Assembly: GCA_026390495.1 (NCBI GenBank)
Contig: JAPLFV010000202.1
Span: 1-33,805 of the forward strand
DNA length: 33,805 bases
Source of the DNA: Pseudomonadota bacterium
GTDB taxonomy: Bacteria; Bdellovibrionota_B; Oligoflexia; Oligoflexales; RGVZ01
Direction of reading: 5' to 3'
Shown: in pieces, positions 17,337-26,041 of the stretch
How positions within the stretch are numbered: the first letter of the stretch is position 1
Layout of the letters: each line of letters begins with the position of its first letter
Translations under genes and position numbers: made by a program
Notes under the pieces: generated by a model
What the model saw: the letters and a program-made list of their open reading frames with translations, nothing else
The model's database searches: none
Told to the model about the DNA's origin: nothing

Positions 17337-17663
17337 TTATCTTACATTAAGTTTTAAGATCAAGTCGTAATCATCGGGATCGGGCCCGTCTCGTAAAGAC
17401 TTATTTCTGGTTTTCTGGCCGCACTTTTGGCACAGAAACAGAAGAACAATCCCCTTCTTTCCATCGAGCTCATAACCATTCGCCTTCAATTGACCTCGAC
17501 ACTCGTTTGCCCGATCTCCAGGATTTATGTCGACATGCTTGCTTGAAAGACAAAAGGGACAATGATTTCTGCACCCAGTTTTTGCTTTTTGAACGTGGCG
17601 CCCGCAATACTCACAAACAAAATTTTCGTTGATATGGGTAAACTGACCGGAGCTTGTCGACAT
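17337..17663 (-). CDS. RNHCP-domain zinc-ribbon protein
   Basis: 108 aa, cytosolic. The Cys pattern is CEYCGRHV, then GCRNHCPFCLSSKHVD, then FLCQKCGQKTRN. The RNHCP string is the name-giving motif of Pfam RNHCP, a short zinc-binding family of unknown biochemical role. The start ATG lies 3 bases after the DoxX stop and has no good ribosome site, so translation is probably coupled to doxX. Family call strong; function unknown. Confidence 0.88.
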   Translation of the reverse strand: MSTSSGQFTHINENFVCEYCGRHVQKAKTGCRNHCPFCLSSKHVDINPGDRANECRGQLKANGYELDGKKGIVLLFLCQKCGQKTRNKSLRDGPDPDDYDLILKLNVR

Positions 17664-17666
17664 TAT

Positions 17667-18053
17667 TTAACGTCCAAACAGGATAGGTTCAAATTGAGCT
17701 CTACGATCCCAAGCCAACAAAGTTCCGAGAGTCAAAATTAAGATCGGCATAATTAAATTGCCAATTCCTGGTGTCAAAAAAGCGTGAAACAAAAAAATCT
17801 GAATACAGACTGGAGCGATGACAACGAGTGCCAATGCGACCTTTTTATTGATCAAAAACAAAAATCCGCAGACTACTTCTGTTCCCTTTACCAAAGGCAT
17901 AAAATAGGGAGCCACCATAACACCATTCATAAACGCCTGAATATTCTCGGGCATGGGAGGTACTTCTATAAAATTCAAAAATCCATTCAGACCAAATACA
18001 AAAAAAATCAGTCCAAGCAAAACACGTACAATAGTCACAACGATTGCTGGCAT
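17667..18053 (-). CDS. DoxX-like integral membrane protein
   Basis: 128 aa, with AGGAGG 5 bases before the ATG. Four hydrophobic segments (about residues 5-25, 45-68, 72-92 and 97-117) and the N-terminal RVLLGLIFFVFGLNGF, followed by PYFMPLVKGTEVVCGFLFL, fit the DoxX/DoxD-like family. Members are small inner-membrane proteins, some linked to quinone or redox stress functions, but most lack a defined activity. It is the first gene of a two-gene unit with the RNHCP protein. Divergent from the lipoprotein gene starting near 18409. Confidence 0.85.
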   Translation of the reverse strand: MPAIVVTIVRVLLGLIFFVFGLNGFLNFIEVPPMPENIQAFMNGVMVAPYFMPLVKGTEVVCGFLFLINKKVALALVVIAPVCIQIFLFHAFLTPGIGNLIMPILILTLGTLLAWDRRAQFEPILFGR

Positions 18054-18408
18054 GAATGCCTCCTAAAACCGAAACGTTTAATCCTAAAAAAAATTGGGCG
18101 AAAGAAATCAGCCCCCTACACCTCCCTATAGTCTACACGAATCCCTTGAAGGCAAGAAACACGCTTTGAACAAATGAATTCTCATTTATGTTTTTCAAAA
18201 CAAGGGGTCTAACAACTTTAATTCTACTGCGTTTTAGGTGCGTTTTGCCATTCTAACCAAATCCTCAGGTGTACAAAATACTTTAGAAAAATCTAGCATC
18301 TTCCGATCCACACATTGAATTATAGGACCCTTCGAGCAAGAGATTACGAATGGTCGCATTATGTGGATATCCAGAATTTTAGGAATCAATTGTTTTGGGA
18401 GACTGATT
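18054..18408. other. Divergent intergenic region between doxX and the TSP3 lipoprotein gene
   Basis: About 355 bases without a supported gene. It must hold the promoters of both divergent genes, but I could not choose a convincing pair of boxes. AAATGA-ATTC-TCATTT (18173-18188 region) is a short 6-bp inverted repeat. An antisense frame at 18234-18428 has no ribosome site and covers the start of the next gene; I do not call it. Confidence 0.4.
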
Positions 18409-19779
18409 TTGAGATCTTTGCGCAACATTTCTTTACCGATCGCATTCAGCGCTTTAACAGCCCTGAATGCATGTAAAGGTACATCCTCGTCAGAAGAGTC
18501 AGAGACTCAATCTGCCGAATTTGGAGGCGCGCGCACTGACGTAACAGGAACCATCATCAGCCAAAATGGTTCACAAACTCAAATGCACGGATGGTTTGTA
18601 GCATTAATGGAGCAGCAGTCTGGAGCCGGCAGAATTGCAGAGGCAGATGGAAATGGTTCTCTTAAATTCTCACAAGCGAGTGTGGGGGCTGTTCAAACCG
18701 CTTTGTTATTATCTCCTGATTTTCTCGTTCAATCGGTTATGAGTATTCCTTCAACGAAGTCTAATACTGTTCGTCAGTACTTTCAGTTAACAAAAAACAC
18801 AATACCTCGCTTGATTCAAAAGGGCGGAGTCATAAATTTTCAAAACACAGATACCCTAAATATTCTGGATCAGTACTCAACTGATACAGATGGGGATGGA
18901 ATTCCAGATGGTGTGGCATCATTAGGCTTAGCTGCTATGACTGATAGTGATAGCGATGGGACCGCAAATGAATATGATTTTGACTTAGACGGCGACGGAC
19001 TCCCAAACACCTTTGACTCAGACGATGACGGTGATGGAATCTTAGATGCACTTGATTCAGATTCCAATGGAAATGGCGTCAATGATACTCAAGAGCGCTT
19101 TAGTGATATGCATTTTAAAGTAGGATTTGAATACATCAATGTTCAGCAAGTCAAAAACACAGCCGGTACTACGTTTAAATTTATTGCCAAAGTTCGCGAA
19201 GGAATCACACCTTCGAGTGTCAAAATTAGAGGCGCCACAACGCTACTAGCTAACAGCACTTACACTTCGGCGGATACATCTGGGGCAATCTGGGACTTCA
19301 GTCTTGCGGACGATGGTAAGAATGGCGATGCCAATACAAAGGATTCTCTCTATGCTAGGTCTGTTACATTTGCCTCAGGCGTCATGCCACGAACAGACCA
19401 GGCAATCTTCTTTCAGTTGGCAATCGGTGAAGGTCCAACTCAATTCGTTGCTGAGTTTCCTTTTGTTTTTCCTGAGCTCACGTTAGCCGTTCCAAGTACC
19501 TCGTATGCGCCAGCAACCAGGACTGTCACACTCGCTGGCGATCCATTTGGATCATCTCAACAAGAATTTTTGTGGCTCGTCACAGTCACAAATTCAGACG
19601 GACTCAGAGTCTATGAAAGTAACCCGATTGCGGGTTCTCAACGCGCAGCAATTATTCCATCAAATATTCTTCAAACTGGAAAATCATATACCTATAAGGT
19701 CACTGCACGGGCACAAGATAAGGTCACTGGCTACTCTTCACTCATCGTTGAAAGCGATGACGGTACAATCAGCAATTGA
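18409..19779 (+). CDS. Lipoprotein with thrombospondin type 3 calcium repeats
   Basis: 456 aa from the TTG at 18409. This start is preferred because GGGAG is 7 bases upstream and it yields a standard signal peptide (MRSLRNISLPIAFSALTALN|C, lipobox LNAC). The ATG at 18361 lacks a ribosome site and adds 16 residues. In long-form numbering, residues about 175-243 carry a run of TSP3-type loops (DTDGDGIPDG, DSDSDGTANE, DLDGDGLPNT, DDDGDGILDA, DSNGNGVNDT), known to bind Ca2+ and often to act as spacers in outer-membrane proteins. Upstream is a beta-rich region (about 55-165); downstream, about 230 residues of beta-type sequence without a family I recognise. Convergent with the gene at 19823. Surface structural or adhesive role inferred. 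Confidence 0.85.
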   Translation: MRSLRNISLPIAFSALTALNACKGTSSSEESETQSAEFGGARTDVTGTIISQNGSQTQMHGWFVALMEQQSGAGRIAEADGNGSLKFSQASVGAVQTALLLSPDFLVQSVMSIPSTKSNTVRQYFQLTKNTIPRLIQKGGVINFQNTDTLNILDQYSTDTDGDGIPDGVASLGLAAMTDSDSDGTANEYDFDLDGDGLPNTFDSDDDGDGILDALDSDSNGNGVNDTQERFSDMHFKVGFEYINVQQVKNTAGTTFKFIAKVREGITPSSVKIRGATTLLANSTYTSADTSGAIWDFSLADDGKNGDANTKDSLYARSVTFASGVMPRTDQAIFFQLAIGEGPTQFVAEFPFVFPELTLAVPSTSYAPATRTVTLAGDPFGSSQQEFLWLVTVTNSDGLRVYESNPIAGSQRAAIIPSNILQTGKSYTYKVTARAQDKVTGYSSLIVESDDGTISN

Positions 19780-19822
19780 TTTGAACTTGATCTAACATAT
19801 ATCCAAATCAAAAATCGACCTA

Positions 19823-21499
19823 CTACAAAGCAATGGTGATCCCGGTCCCTAGATAGATATTGGAATACTCGACTCCAGACGCATCCTCAGAGTCGGTTTC
19901 TTCAATGACCGTTTTTGTAATTGTCGTTGACTCAAAGGAACCAAAACCATAAACAGCAACGCGGACATCACTAACTTCAAAAAGTCCAAAATATTGATTC
20001 ATACCTGCCTTCAACGATCTTGTCCGATACATTTTATCGAGCGGAGTTACACCTGTAGAAATCCCAGCATAACTCCACAACCTCAGCAACACGGCACTCC
20101 AAGCTTTTTCAACGCCGAATTCGACTCCAGTGGTTGGAGAATTTTTTTGGACAAATGAGTTTGAAATGACTCCGCTTCGAGTGGAAAGTTCGCTACTTGC
20201 CTCCAAATTGGTAACCCCTATATTAGGCGTCATATCAATTCGAGACGCGAGCGCAGAATCTATATCCCATCCAATAGACCATCCCATTTGAAAACTAGAC
20301 CATCGCCCACTCAATTCTTCTTTATCGACAGAATATTCGCTCTTAGGTATCCAATCATAACTAAAACGCAAACCCCGAACTGGCCCGGATCTAGCTTCCA
20401 AGAAAACGCCAAAAATTTTAGATTTTGCAAACGGTGAAACACCACTCAGAACAGGCATACCGATTCTTATGCCAGAAATTAGCTTACTACCAAATAATTT
20501 AGGCTTACCCTTCCCAACCAAAGGGCTCTGCTTTTCTTTCACCACTTCTTTGGCAATGTAGTCTGCAAGCTTCTTGTCGATCGACTTTATAGATTTGTCA
20601 CGATCAGTATGGAGAACTACGGACAAATGAGTCACGGAATTTTTTGCAAGAAAGTCCGATATCTCTGTCGCTAATTTTGGCTTGACGCGACTAACAATCG
20701 ATAGCAAATCCTTAGCGTCGGAAGAACTTGATTGATTCCACTTGACCTGTCCAATAATATATTTTGCCCGAAACAATCCTCTGTCCCTGACTAATAGACA
20801 CAAGTAGTACTCAGTTTGATTTGCAGATTTGGGCTCGGTGACTGTTTGAGATTCAGAAGACTCCGAAGTCGATTCCTCCTTGGATGAATCGGTCTTTTTA
20901 GACGGAAAAATGGATTTCGAGAATGGAGCAAACTTTAAAAATCCTTGACTGGGGAGCGCAAGATTCAATCTTTGTCCCAACGCAATGCCAACATCGGTGT
21001 TTGAAAATAGTTTTGAAACGCTGAGAGTATCGGCGAATTCTACTTTGTAAATTTCAGTGTCCTTAGCTCCAGCGCGAAAAATCAGGCTAACCAAAAATGC
21101 TTTTCTTGCGTCTTCCAAAGGTTTAATCCGAATCAACCATGGATCATCCTTTTTGGATGGGTCTCGACTGCTACCGCTTTCGCCCTGACTCAAACTCAAA
21201 TGACACTTCGTCTCAGTAAATGGGTTCTCTGCAGGCGCACCAGGTAAAACAACAATCCTTTTGTGAAAGTTTGCGCAATTTGATTGAAGGGCTTTGACGT
21301 CTTTGGGTGAAAGTTTTTCAACCAATTCTTTGGAGATTTCAATTTGAAGGGGCATGGGTCCCTGGTTCACCGCAAAGGCAGAATCACAAAATGTGCCAAC
21401 AAATGTAAAGGTGGCTATTGGTATAAACAAAAATAGCTTCAACAATGCTTTGCAAAAGCCCTTGCATAAATTCAATAGCAGGGTGCGCAAAAGTGCCAT
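19823..21499 (-). CDS. Exported protein, possible outer-membrane beta-barrel C-terminus
   Basis: 558 aa. The N-terminal signal region is long and hydrophobic with a likely signal-peptidase I site after DSAFA. The N-terminal domain (about 45-200) contains two Cys (SNCANF, ETKCHLSL). A Ser/Glu/Lys-rich linker lies at about 203-232, then an alpha/beta-looking region (about 235-335), then about 210 residues of alternating amphipathic strands (GLRFSYDWIP, FQMGWSIGWDID, GVEFGVEKAW, VYGFGSFEST) ending YLGTGITIAL. That pattern suggests a small outer-membrane barrel, although the last residue is Leu, not the usual Phe or aromatic. No family recognised. The ribosome site at the ATG is weak. Divergent from the DUF1566 lipoprotein gene. 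Confidence 0.75.
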   Translation of the reverse strand: MALLRTLLLNLCKGFCKALLKLFLFIPIATFTFVGTFCDSAFAVNQGPMPLQIEISKELVEKLSPKDVKALQSNCANFHKRIVVLPGAPAENPFTETKCHLSLSQGESGSSRDPSKKDDPWLIRIKPLEDARKAFLVSLIFRAGAKDTEIYKVEFADTLSVSKLFSNTDVGIALGQRLNLALPSQGFLKFAPFSKSIFPSKKTDSSKEESTSESSESQTVTEPKSANQTEYYLCLLVRDRGLFRAKYIIGQVKWNQSSSSDAKDLLSIVSRVKPKLATEISDFLAKNSVTHLSVVLHTDRDKSIKSIDKKLADYIAKEVVKEKQSPLVGKGKPKLFGSKLISGIRIGMPVLSGVSPFAKSKIFGVFLEARSGPVRGLRFSYDWIPKSEYSVDKEELSGRWSSFQMGWSIGWDIDSALASRIDMTPNIGVTNLEASSELSTRSGVISNSFVQKNSPTTGVEFGVEKAWSAVLLRLWSYAGISTGVTPLDKMYRTRSLKAGMNQYFGLFEVSDVRVAVYGFGSFESTTITKTVIEETDSEDASGVEYSNIYLGTGITIAL

Positions 21500-21664
21500 T
21501 TAAAGCCCATTAGAAGGTCAATTTATTCAACAATACCTTAATTATTTTAGGCTATTACATGAATACATTCAACTTTGGGTCAATTAATGGAAAAAATTGC
21601 CGATCCTTCAACAAACAAGCGCTTTTTGGGATTTATTTTCACTGCTTGCTTTGAAAGGCGCGAT

Positions 21665-23902
21665 ATGAGCTCAATAAATTTGAATTTTGTTGTTTCTGTA
21701 ATGTCCCTAAGTCTATTTGTCGTAAGTTGCGGGAATGTAAAAAGTCAATTCAGACTATCGGGTGGCAAAACTGCAAGCGAGTCTAAGGCTGTGAGCCCTT
21801 CTCCTTTGGCCGCCAAGCCTGGAGACGAGATCGTGTTAACTGGAACTGAATTTAAAAAATCTAAAATATACGCGGTAGAAGTAACATTAGCTGATGGCTC
21901 AAAGGTCATGGTTCCGCTAACAATTGTCAGTGCAACCGAGGCAAAATTTACAATGCCTAAAGGAGCTGGATTAGGCTCTAAGGTGATTGACCTCTATTCA
22001 GGTGACACTAAGCTATCGTCGTTTGATTTGATCGCCGACCAAGTTGACAATAAACTGCCCATCGTCATCGCAGACGCGAGCACCATCTGTTCAGACATTA
22101 CCTATATCGACAAGAACGGAAAATCTTCCGTTGGAACGAAATCATGTACATCGTCTGGCAGCAGTGCAACAACTGTTGCAGATTGCACTGCCGGAGGTCA
22201 AATTGGTTGCAAAACGACAGCGGCATTTATCGCAGCTGAGTCAGCAAATCTAACTGCTGCTAATGTCAAATCAGGGGTGGTCATTGGTGGGATAACGGGT
22301 AGTTTCTCGGGAGCATTTTCAAATTGTTCCGCCGACGGCGTCATAGGATGCATAACGACAGCTTCCTATTTAAGTGCGGATGCTACACTTGCCTTAGCTG
22401 GAAATATCAGGTCTGGAGTCACACTTGCAGGAACAGCGGGTAGTGTTACTGCGGCACCAGCAAACTGTTCGTCAGCAGGCCAGCAATCTTGCGTCGCAAC
22501 AGGAACATACTTTGCAGGGGTTGCTTGTGCGGCCAACGGGTCTGCTTGTTACCTGCCAAGTTATGCTCTTACGACTCAGCCTCTTAAAGCAATTGACTAC
22601 GACAATATAGATGCCAACAAAGCTTCAATTAGGTCTTCTCTTGCACTATCAGGAATTTCAGGAACATTAGCAGATTGTACCACCAATGGCTCGCAAGGAT
22701 GCGTAACGACAGCCTCCTATAAATCTGCTGACCTTACAAATCTTTCCGCAGGTAACATTAAAACAGGTGTTACGATTGCCGGACAAGCGGGTGATTTCCC
22801 AAGTGCCACTTATACTTTGGCAGGCGCTGGAGTCACAGCCGATTTAGACAGTGCTACTTTCAATGCAAAGATAAAGTCCTCATCGTCTTTTGAGTACTGG
22901 GACTCTACAGGAGCGCGCCAAACAGGTGCAGGAGATGCAGATATTACAGTGTCAAACATAGCAAATACAGTTGATATCTTTGGCGCTACCGGAACATACA
23001 CAGGTACAGCCCCCAATGTTTGGGATTTACGTGCCGGTGTAACAGTGAGTGGCGTTACTGGAAAGTTGAGAGTCAATTGCCGCAGTGCAGCCAATCTAGC
23101 GACATACGATAATGCTGGGTATCCATTCTTAGTGTCGGTAGCAAACGGAACTGAAATCATTACCGCGGCTTCGCACGGATTAACCAATAATACCACCGTT
23201 CGTTTTTATGGAACAGCATTGCCTGGTAACGTAAGTGAGAATACAACTTACTATGTTATAAGTGCTAACGCGAATGACTTTCAAGTCTCAGCAACACTTG
23301 CCGGTGCTGCCCATAACCTTACCTCTAACGGAACTAATGTCTATGTCTATAAATGGGGAAATGGAACAACTGACATTTGGGATACGTTAGACGACAATGG
23401 TGGGTATGTTACAGCAACGCCTACATACACCGGATGGAGCTCGAACAATCTATGCGGCGGAATCGCGGCCTCAGACACTGATGACAATGTCTGGAAAGAC
23501 GTCGCAACAAATGGCGATGGATCTACGGCTTCCACTTGCACATTGCATCCCGCAAACTGCTCATTTAAAGATAAGATTACAGGACTTGAACTTGCCAAAG
23601 CAGATTCTACTGACAGAACCTGGACTGCATCAACACAACTTTGTGACAACTCTACACACAACGGTAAAACAGACTGGCGCCTTCCAACTCAAAAGGAGCT
23701 CATGGATATATACAATCACGGGTTCAAAGCAACGGCAGGACAAACAGGCTGGATGATTTCAGGTGACCTTAACGTCGACTTTTGGTCTTCGACAACACAA
23801 AGTAACGACTTACTCAGTGCGTTCTCGGTCCACATGGGATTGGGATATACGGCTACAAGTTGGAAGCCTGCAAGTAAAAGGGCGCTTTGCGTTAGACCAT
23901 AA
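21665..23902 (+). CDS. DUF1566 lipoprotein with IPT/TIG-like domain and Cys-rich 43-aa repeats
   Basis: 745 aa from the ATG at 21665 (AAAGG 7 bases upstream); the earlier ATG at 21575 lacks a ribosome site. Lipobox LFVVSC (Cys22). An IPT/TIG-like domain follows (PLAAKPGDEIVLTGTEF). Four repeats of about 43 aa come next with the consensus '(D/N)C(T/S)..G..GC.TTA.Y..AD...L.AGNIK.GV.I.G..G'; the third is expanded. A 'SHGL.....V.F......P......TYYV...-N-FQ.S' module comes next (VSENTTYYVISANANDFQVS). The C-terminus is a DUF1566/Lcl-type domain (KTDWRLPTQKELMDI, FWSSTTQ, ending RALCVRP). DUF1566 resembles C-type-lectin-like or Fib_succ folds. Surface-exposed binding protein inferred; ligand unknown. 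A strong hairpin terminator follows. Confidence 0.88.
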   Translation: MSSINLNFVVSVMSLSLFVVSCGNVKSQFRLSGGKTASESKAVSPSPLAAKPGDEIVLTGTEFKKSKIYAVEVTLADGSKVMVPLTIVSATEAKFTMPKGAGLGSKVIDLYSGDTKLSSFDLIADQVDNKLPIVIADASTICSDITYIDKNGKSSVGTKSCTSSGSSATTVADCTAGGQIGCKTTAAFIAAESANLTAANVKSGVVIGGITGSFSGAFSNCSADGVIGCITTASYLSADATLALAGNIRSGVTLAGTAGSVTAAPANCSSAGQQSCVATGTYFAGVACAANGSACYLPSYALTTQPLKAIDYDNIDANKASIRSSLALSGISGTLADCTTNGSQGCVTTASYKSADLTNLSAGNIKTGVTIAGQAGDFPSATYTLAGAGVTADLDSATFNAKIKSSSSFEYWDSTGARQTGAGDADITVSNIANTVDIFGATGTYTGTAPNVWDLRAGVTVSGVTGKLRVNCRSAANLATYDNAGYPFLVSVANGTEIITAASHGLTNNTTVRFYGTALPGNVSENTTYYVISANANDFQVSATLAGAAHNLTSNGTNVYVYKWGNGTTDIWDTLDDNGGYVTATPTYTGWSSNNLCGGIAASDTDDNVWKDVATNGDGSTASTCTLHPANCSFKDKITGLELAKADSTDRTWTASTQLCDNSTHNGKTDWRLPTQKELMDIYNHGFKATAGQTGWMISGDLNVDFWSSTTQSNDLLSAFSVHMGLGYTATSWKPASKRALCVRP

Positions 23903-23975
23903 TCAGCAGCAAAGGTAGACATTTGAGTCGGCATTAGTGCAAATGATACAATCTCTGAAATTCTGAGTAATCATC

Positions 23976-24009
23976 AATGCGAAAAACACAAGCATTTGTT
24001 TTTCGCATT
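23976..24009 (+). terminator. Hairpin terminator after the DUF1566 lipoprotein gene
   Basis: AATGCGAAAAACA pairs perfectly over 13 bp with TGTTTTTCGCATT; the loop is 8 bases. On the plus strand the stem ends in a T-rich edge (ATTTTCG). It lies 74 bases after the stop at 23902 and 131 bases before the next gene. The T run is short, so efficiency is uncertain. Confidence 0.65.
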
Positions 24010-24139
24010 TTCGTAGGTTAGTCTTCTCAGAAGCATCTCATTACATTTTTTGTTTCAAATCCTCATGGTTTCGTGGGGATTACGACAATTTGGCGTACTA
24101 AATACCAATGCAATCCAACTCACCTTTAAAGGAGCATCG

Positions 24140-24658
24140 ATGAAACTGACAGCCATTGCCTTTTCTCTCGTATCTTTTGTGAATTCAACATCAATTTTGG
24201 CAAGTGAACTAAATCTAATTCCTTTGAATGAGATCTCCCAAGCTAAATTCAAGGAACACTTGATAGCCAATGATCCACTTCCTTCTGATTCTCTGCAATC
24301 TGGTCGCTACGAAACAAGGGAAGGATACTTTTCTAACTTTGTGGTCTCAAAATGGGCTGATGAATATGTCGTAAAAACCTTGGTCCGATATGCAGAGTAC
24401 TACCTCGACGCTGAGTACTCTATCGAGCATGTCAGTGGAAATGAATTTCGCGGGCGAGGACAAATAGAGGCCACCTACGCTAACAATAAAAGTTGCTTTT
24501 ACACCACCACAATCGAAATCAAGGCATACGAAAATCGCCTATTTATCAAAACCTACATGCAGCAAGGTATTGCCGATCAAATCGTAAACGGCTATTGCCC
24601 CGTTCTGCCTTACGGTAGCTTCGTTCATCGATCACCATATGACCGCGTAGGTAACTAG
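24140..24658 (+). CDS. Small secreted protein of unknown function
   Basis: 172 aa from the ATG at 24140, which has an excellent ribosome site (AAAGGAG 5 bases upstream). The upstream in-frame start at 24050 has none. Signal peptide MKLTAIAFSLVSFVNSTSILA with a likely cleavage after ILA. The mature part is beta-rich and aromatic (YETREGYFSNFVVSKWADEY, RYAEYYLDAEYSIEHV), with two Cys (SCFYTT, YCPVLP) that could form one disulphide. Probably periplasmic or secreted. I do not recognise a family. The stop is immediately followed by repeat copy B. Confidence 0.8.
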   Translation: MKLTAIAFSLVSFVNSTSILASELNLIPLNEISQAKFKEHLIANDPLPSDSLQSGRYETREGYFSNFVVSKWADEYVVKTLVRYAEYYLDAEYSIEHVSGNEFRGRGQIEATYANNKSCFYTTTIEIKAYENRLFIKTYMQQGIADQIVNGYCPVLPYGSFVHRSPYDRVGN

Positions 24659-24659
24659 T

Positions 24660-24782
24660 GCCTGTTCGGGGTTCTCTGAATCAAGGCGCGAGGAGCTGGA
24701 AAAGCGGAGTTTACTTCGGGTAAATGAGCATTTTCCAGCAACGAGCAACGAGCAACGCAGAGTCAGGGGACTCCGAACAGGC
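24660..24782. repeat. Intergenic imperfect-palindrome element, copy B
   Basis: The outer arms are 24660-24682 and 24760-24782: 19 of 23 positions are Watson-Crick complementary, three others are G-U, and one is a mismatch. Inside are AAGGCGCGAG (24683-24692) and AACGCAG (24754-24760), the same boxes as in copy A. An inner 9-bp stem GCTGGAAAA/TTTTCCAGC encloses TTTAC-TTCGG-GTAAA. Three consecutive GCAACG(A/C) units precede the right box. The element fills nearly the whole 129-base gap between two convergent genes, so it may act as a two-way transcription end. Confidence 0.75.
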
Positions 24783-24787
24783 TCTAA

Positions 24788-25990
24788 CTAAAAAGCAATC
24801 TCAGCGGTGTCTTCTTCTCCGATCCTAACAATCTGGCGAAGTCGATGGTGTTCTAAAAACTCCTCAATCGACTTCGCCTTTAGTAATTCTCTGAGATACC
24901 TTGGAGAATCATCACTGGACGCGAATAACGAGTGAACACTCGATGCTCCTGCAAAATGAGGATCCGTGGGTTTGAGTTGACCTAAGCCCGATAGCTTTAA
25001 AACCTTTGAAAACTCAATTTCCGGATATCGATCTTGCAATGGCCGAAGAACAGTCAATGAGAACGACTCGGCTACCGTTTCGTCTAACACTCGGTCTTTG
25101 GAATATATTATTTGCTCATTTGACTTGGTAAAATTTGATCGATTTATATCAAGTGCTATATGACCTACTTCATGCACCATCGTATCAACAGCATCGGCTG
25201 GACCTATTGACGGTGAAAGCCAAATCTTTGTCCCGTTGAAGAACACATCTGGTACGTGACCAACATGCTGCCTAGTATATTGATCCAAACTTTCCAGACC
25301 CGTTTGTCCAACCTTCTCAAAATCAAAATCATCGAACAGTTTGATAATTGTTTGAAGCGGCGGAAAATTTGACACGAACTCAAAGTCCTTTTGTGACATC
25401 GAACCGTAAGTGGCATCAAACGGGACATCAGGCCAAGTGCCAATATCCATTGTTTCGAAAGTCATGTTGGGCACAGTTTCGCGAACCAACTCAGACAATG
25501 ATAGATTTGCTCCGTACTTACGAATCCATTTTGATTTCCAAAGAAACTGGTGCATTTCTGTGGACCAACCAGCTTGGGACGATGAATCGCCACTAATATC
25601 ACTTGCAATACAAATCCGCCCGTGATCAGTTAACCACTCTAACAATTCAATCTCTTTTTCTGAAACCAGATCGTCGCGTACTTTGTTTAAGAACTGACAA
25701 TGCAAGCCTCTGTTTCGATAGTCGGTCGACTGAGTATTCACTCGACTCAATAGGTCTTCAAAAGAATCAAACTTGTTAGGAAAATCCAGGCTTGGAATTT
25801 TTGTCCTTAGAAGGCTACGCCTTTCGGAAAGGTAAAATTCATGCTGACTCTCAGATTCCAAATCTGCCCTTGCAAGTCGTCCTCGCTCAATTCTAAGTTT
25901 AAAAGACTCCCGGGCTTGAGCATTAACTAAGCCAAAAACCATGAACGACACTGTCCCAAATGATAACAATAAAAATAATTTTGATTTCAT
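24788..25990 (-). CDS. Secreted HExxH protein, putative zinc metallopeptidase
   Basis: 400 aa from the ATG at 25990 (GGAGG 5 bases upstream); the codon at 26005 would add five residues. Signal peptide MKSKLFLLLSFGTVSFMVFG with cleavage near VNAQA. DAVDTMVHEVGHIALDIN contains HEVGH (HExxH); about 26-31 residues later VLDETVAESF supplies Glu residues that could be the third zinc ligand, as in gluzincins. The preceding segment VFFNGTKIWLSPS looks like the edge strand found before zincin helices. The rest (about 270 residues N-terminal) matches nothing I know. It follows an AraC-type regulator gene on the same strand by 51 bases and is probably co-transcribed with it. The HExxH motif is short, so peptidase activity is likely rather than certain. 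Confidence 0.75.
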   Translation of the reverse strand: MKSKLFLLLSFGTVSFMVFGLVNAQARESFKLRIERGRLARADLESESQHEFYLSERRSLLRTKIPSLDFPNKFDSFEDLLSRVNTQSTDYRNRGLHCQFLNKVRDDLVSEKEIELLEWLTDHGRICIASDISGDSSSQAGWSTEMHQFLWKSKWIRKYGANLSLSELVRETVPNMTFETMDIGTWPDVPFDATYGSMSQKDFEFVSNFPPLQTIIKLFDDFDFEKVGQTGLESLDQYTRQHVGHVPDVFFNGTKIWLSPSIGPADAVDTMVHEVGHIALDINRSNFTKSNEQIIYSKDRVLDETVAESFSLTVLRPLQDRYPEIEFSKVLKLSGLGQLKPTDPHFAGASSVHSLFASSDDSPRYLRELLKAKSIEEFLEHHRLRQIVRIGEEDTAEIAF

Positions 25991-26041
25991 ATTTGCCTCC
26001 AACATTGTTATGAGGGAGGTTAGATATCAAAACCGATCAGA

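Noticed and set aside
18234-18428. Antisense 64-aa frame over the start of the TSP3 lipoprotein gene
   Set aside because: No ribosome site, no recognisable domain, and it overlaps a well-supported signal peptide on the other strand.
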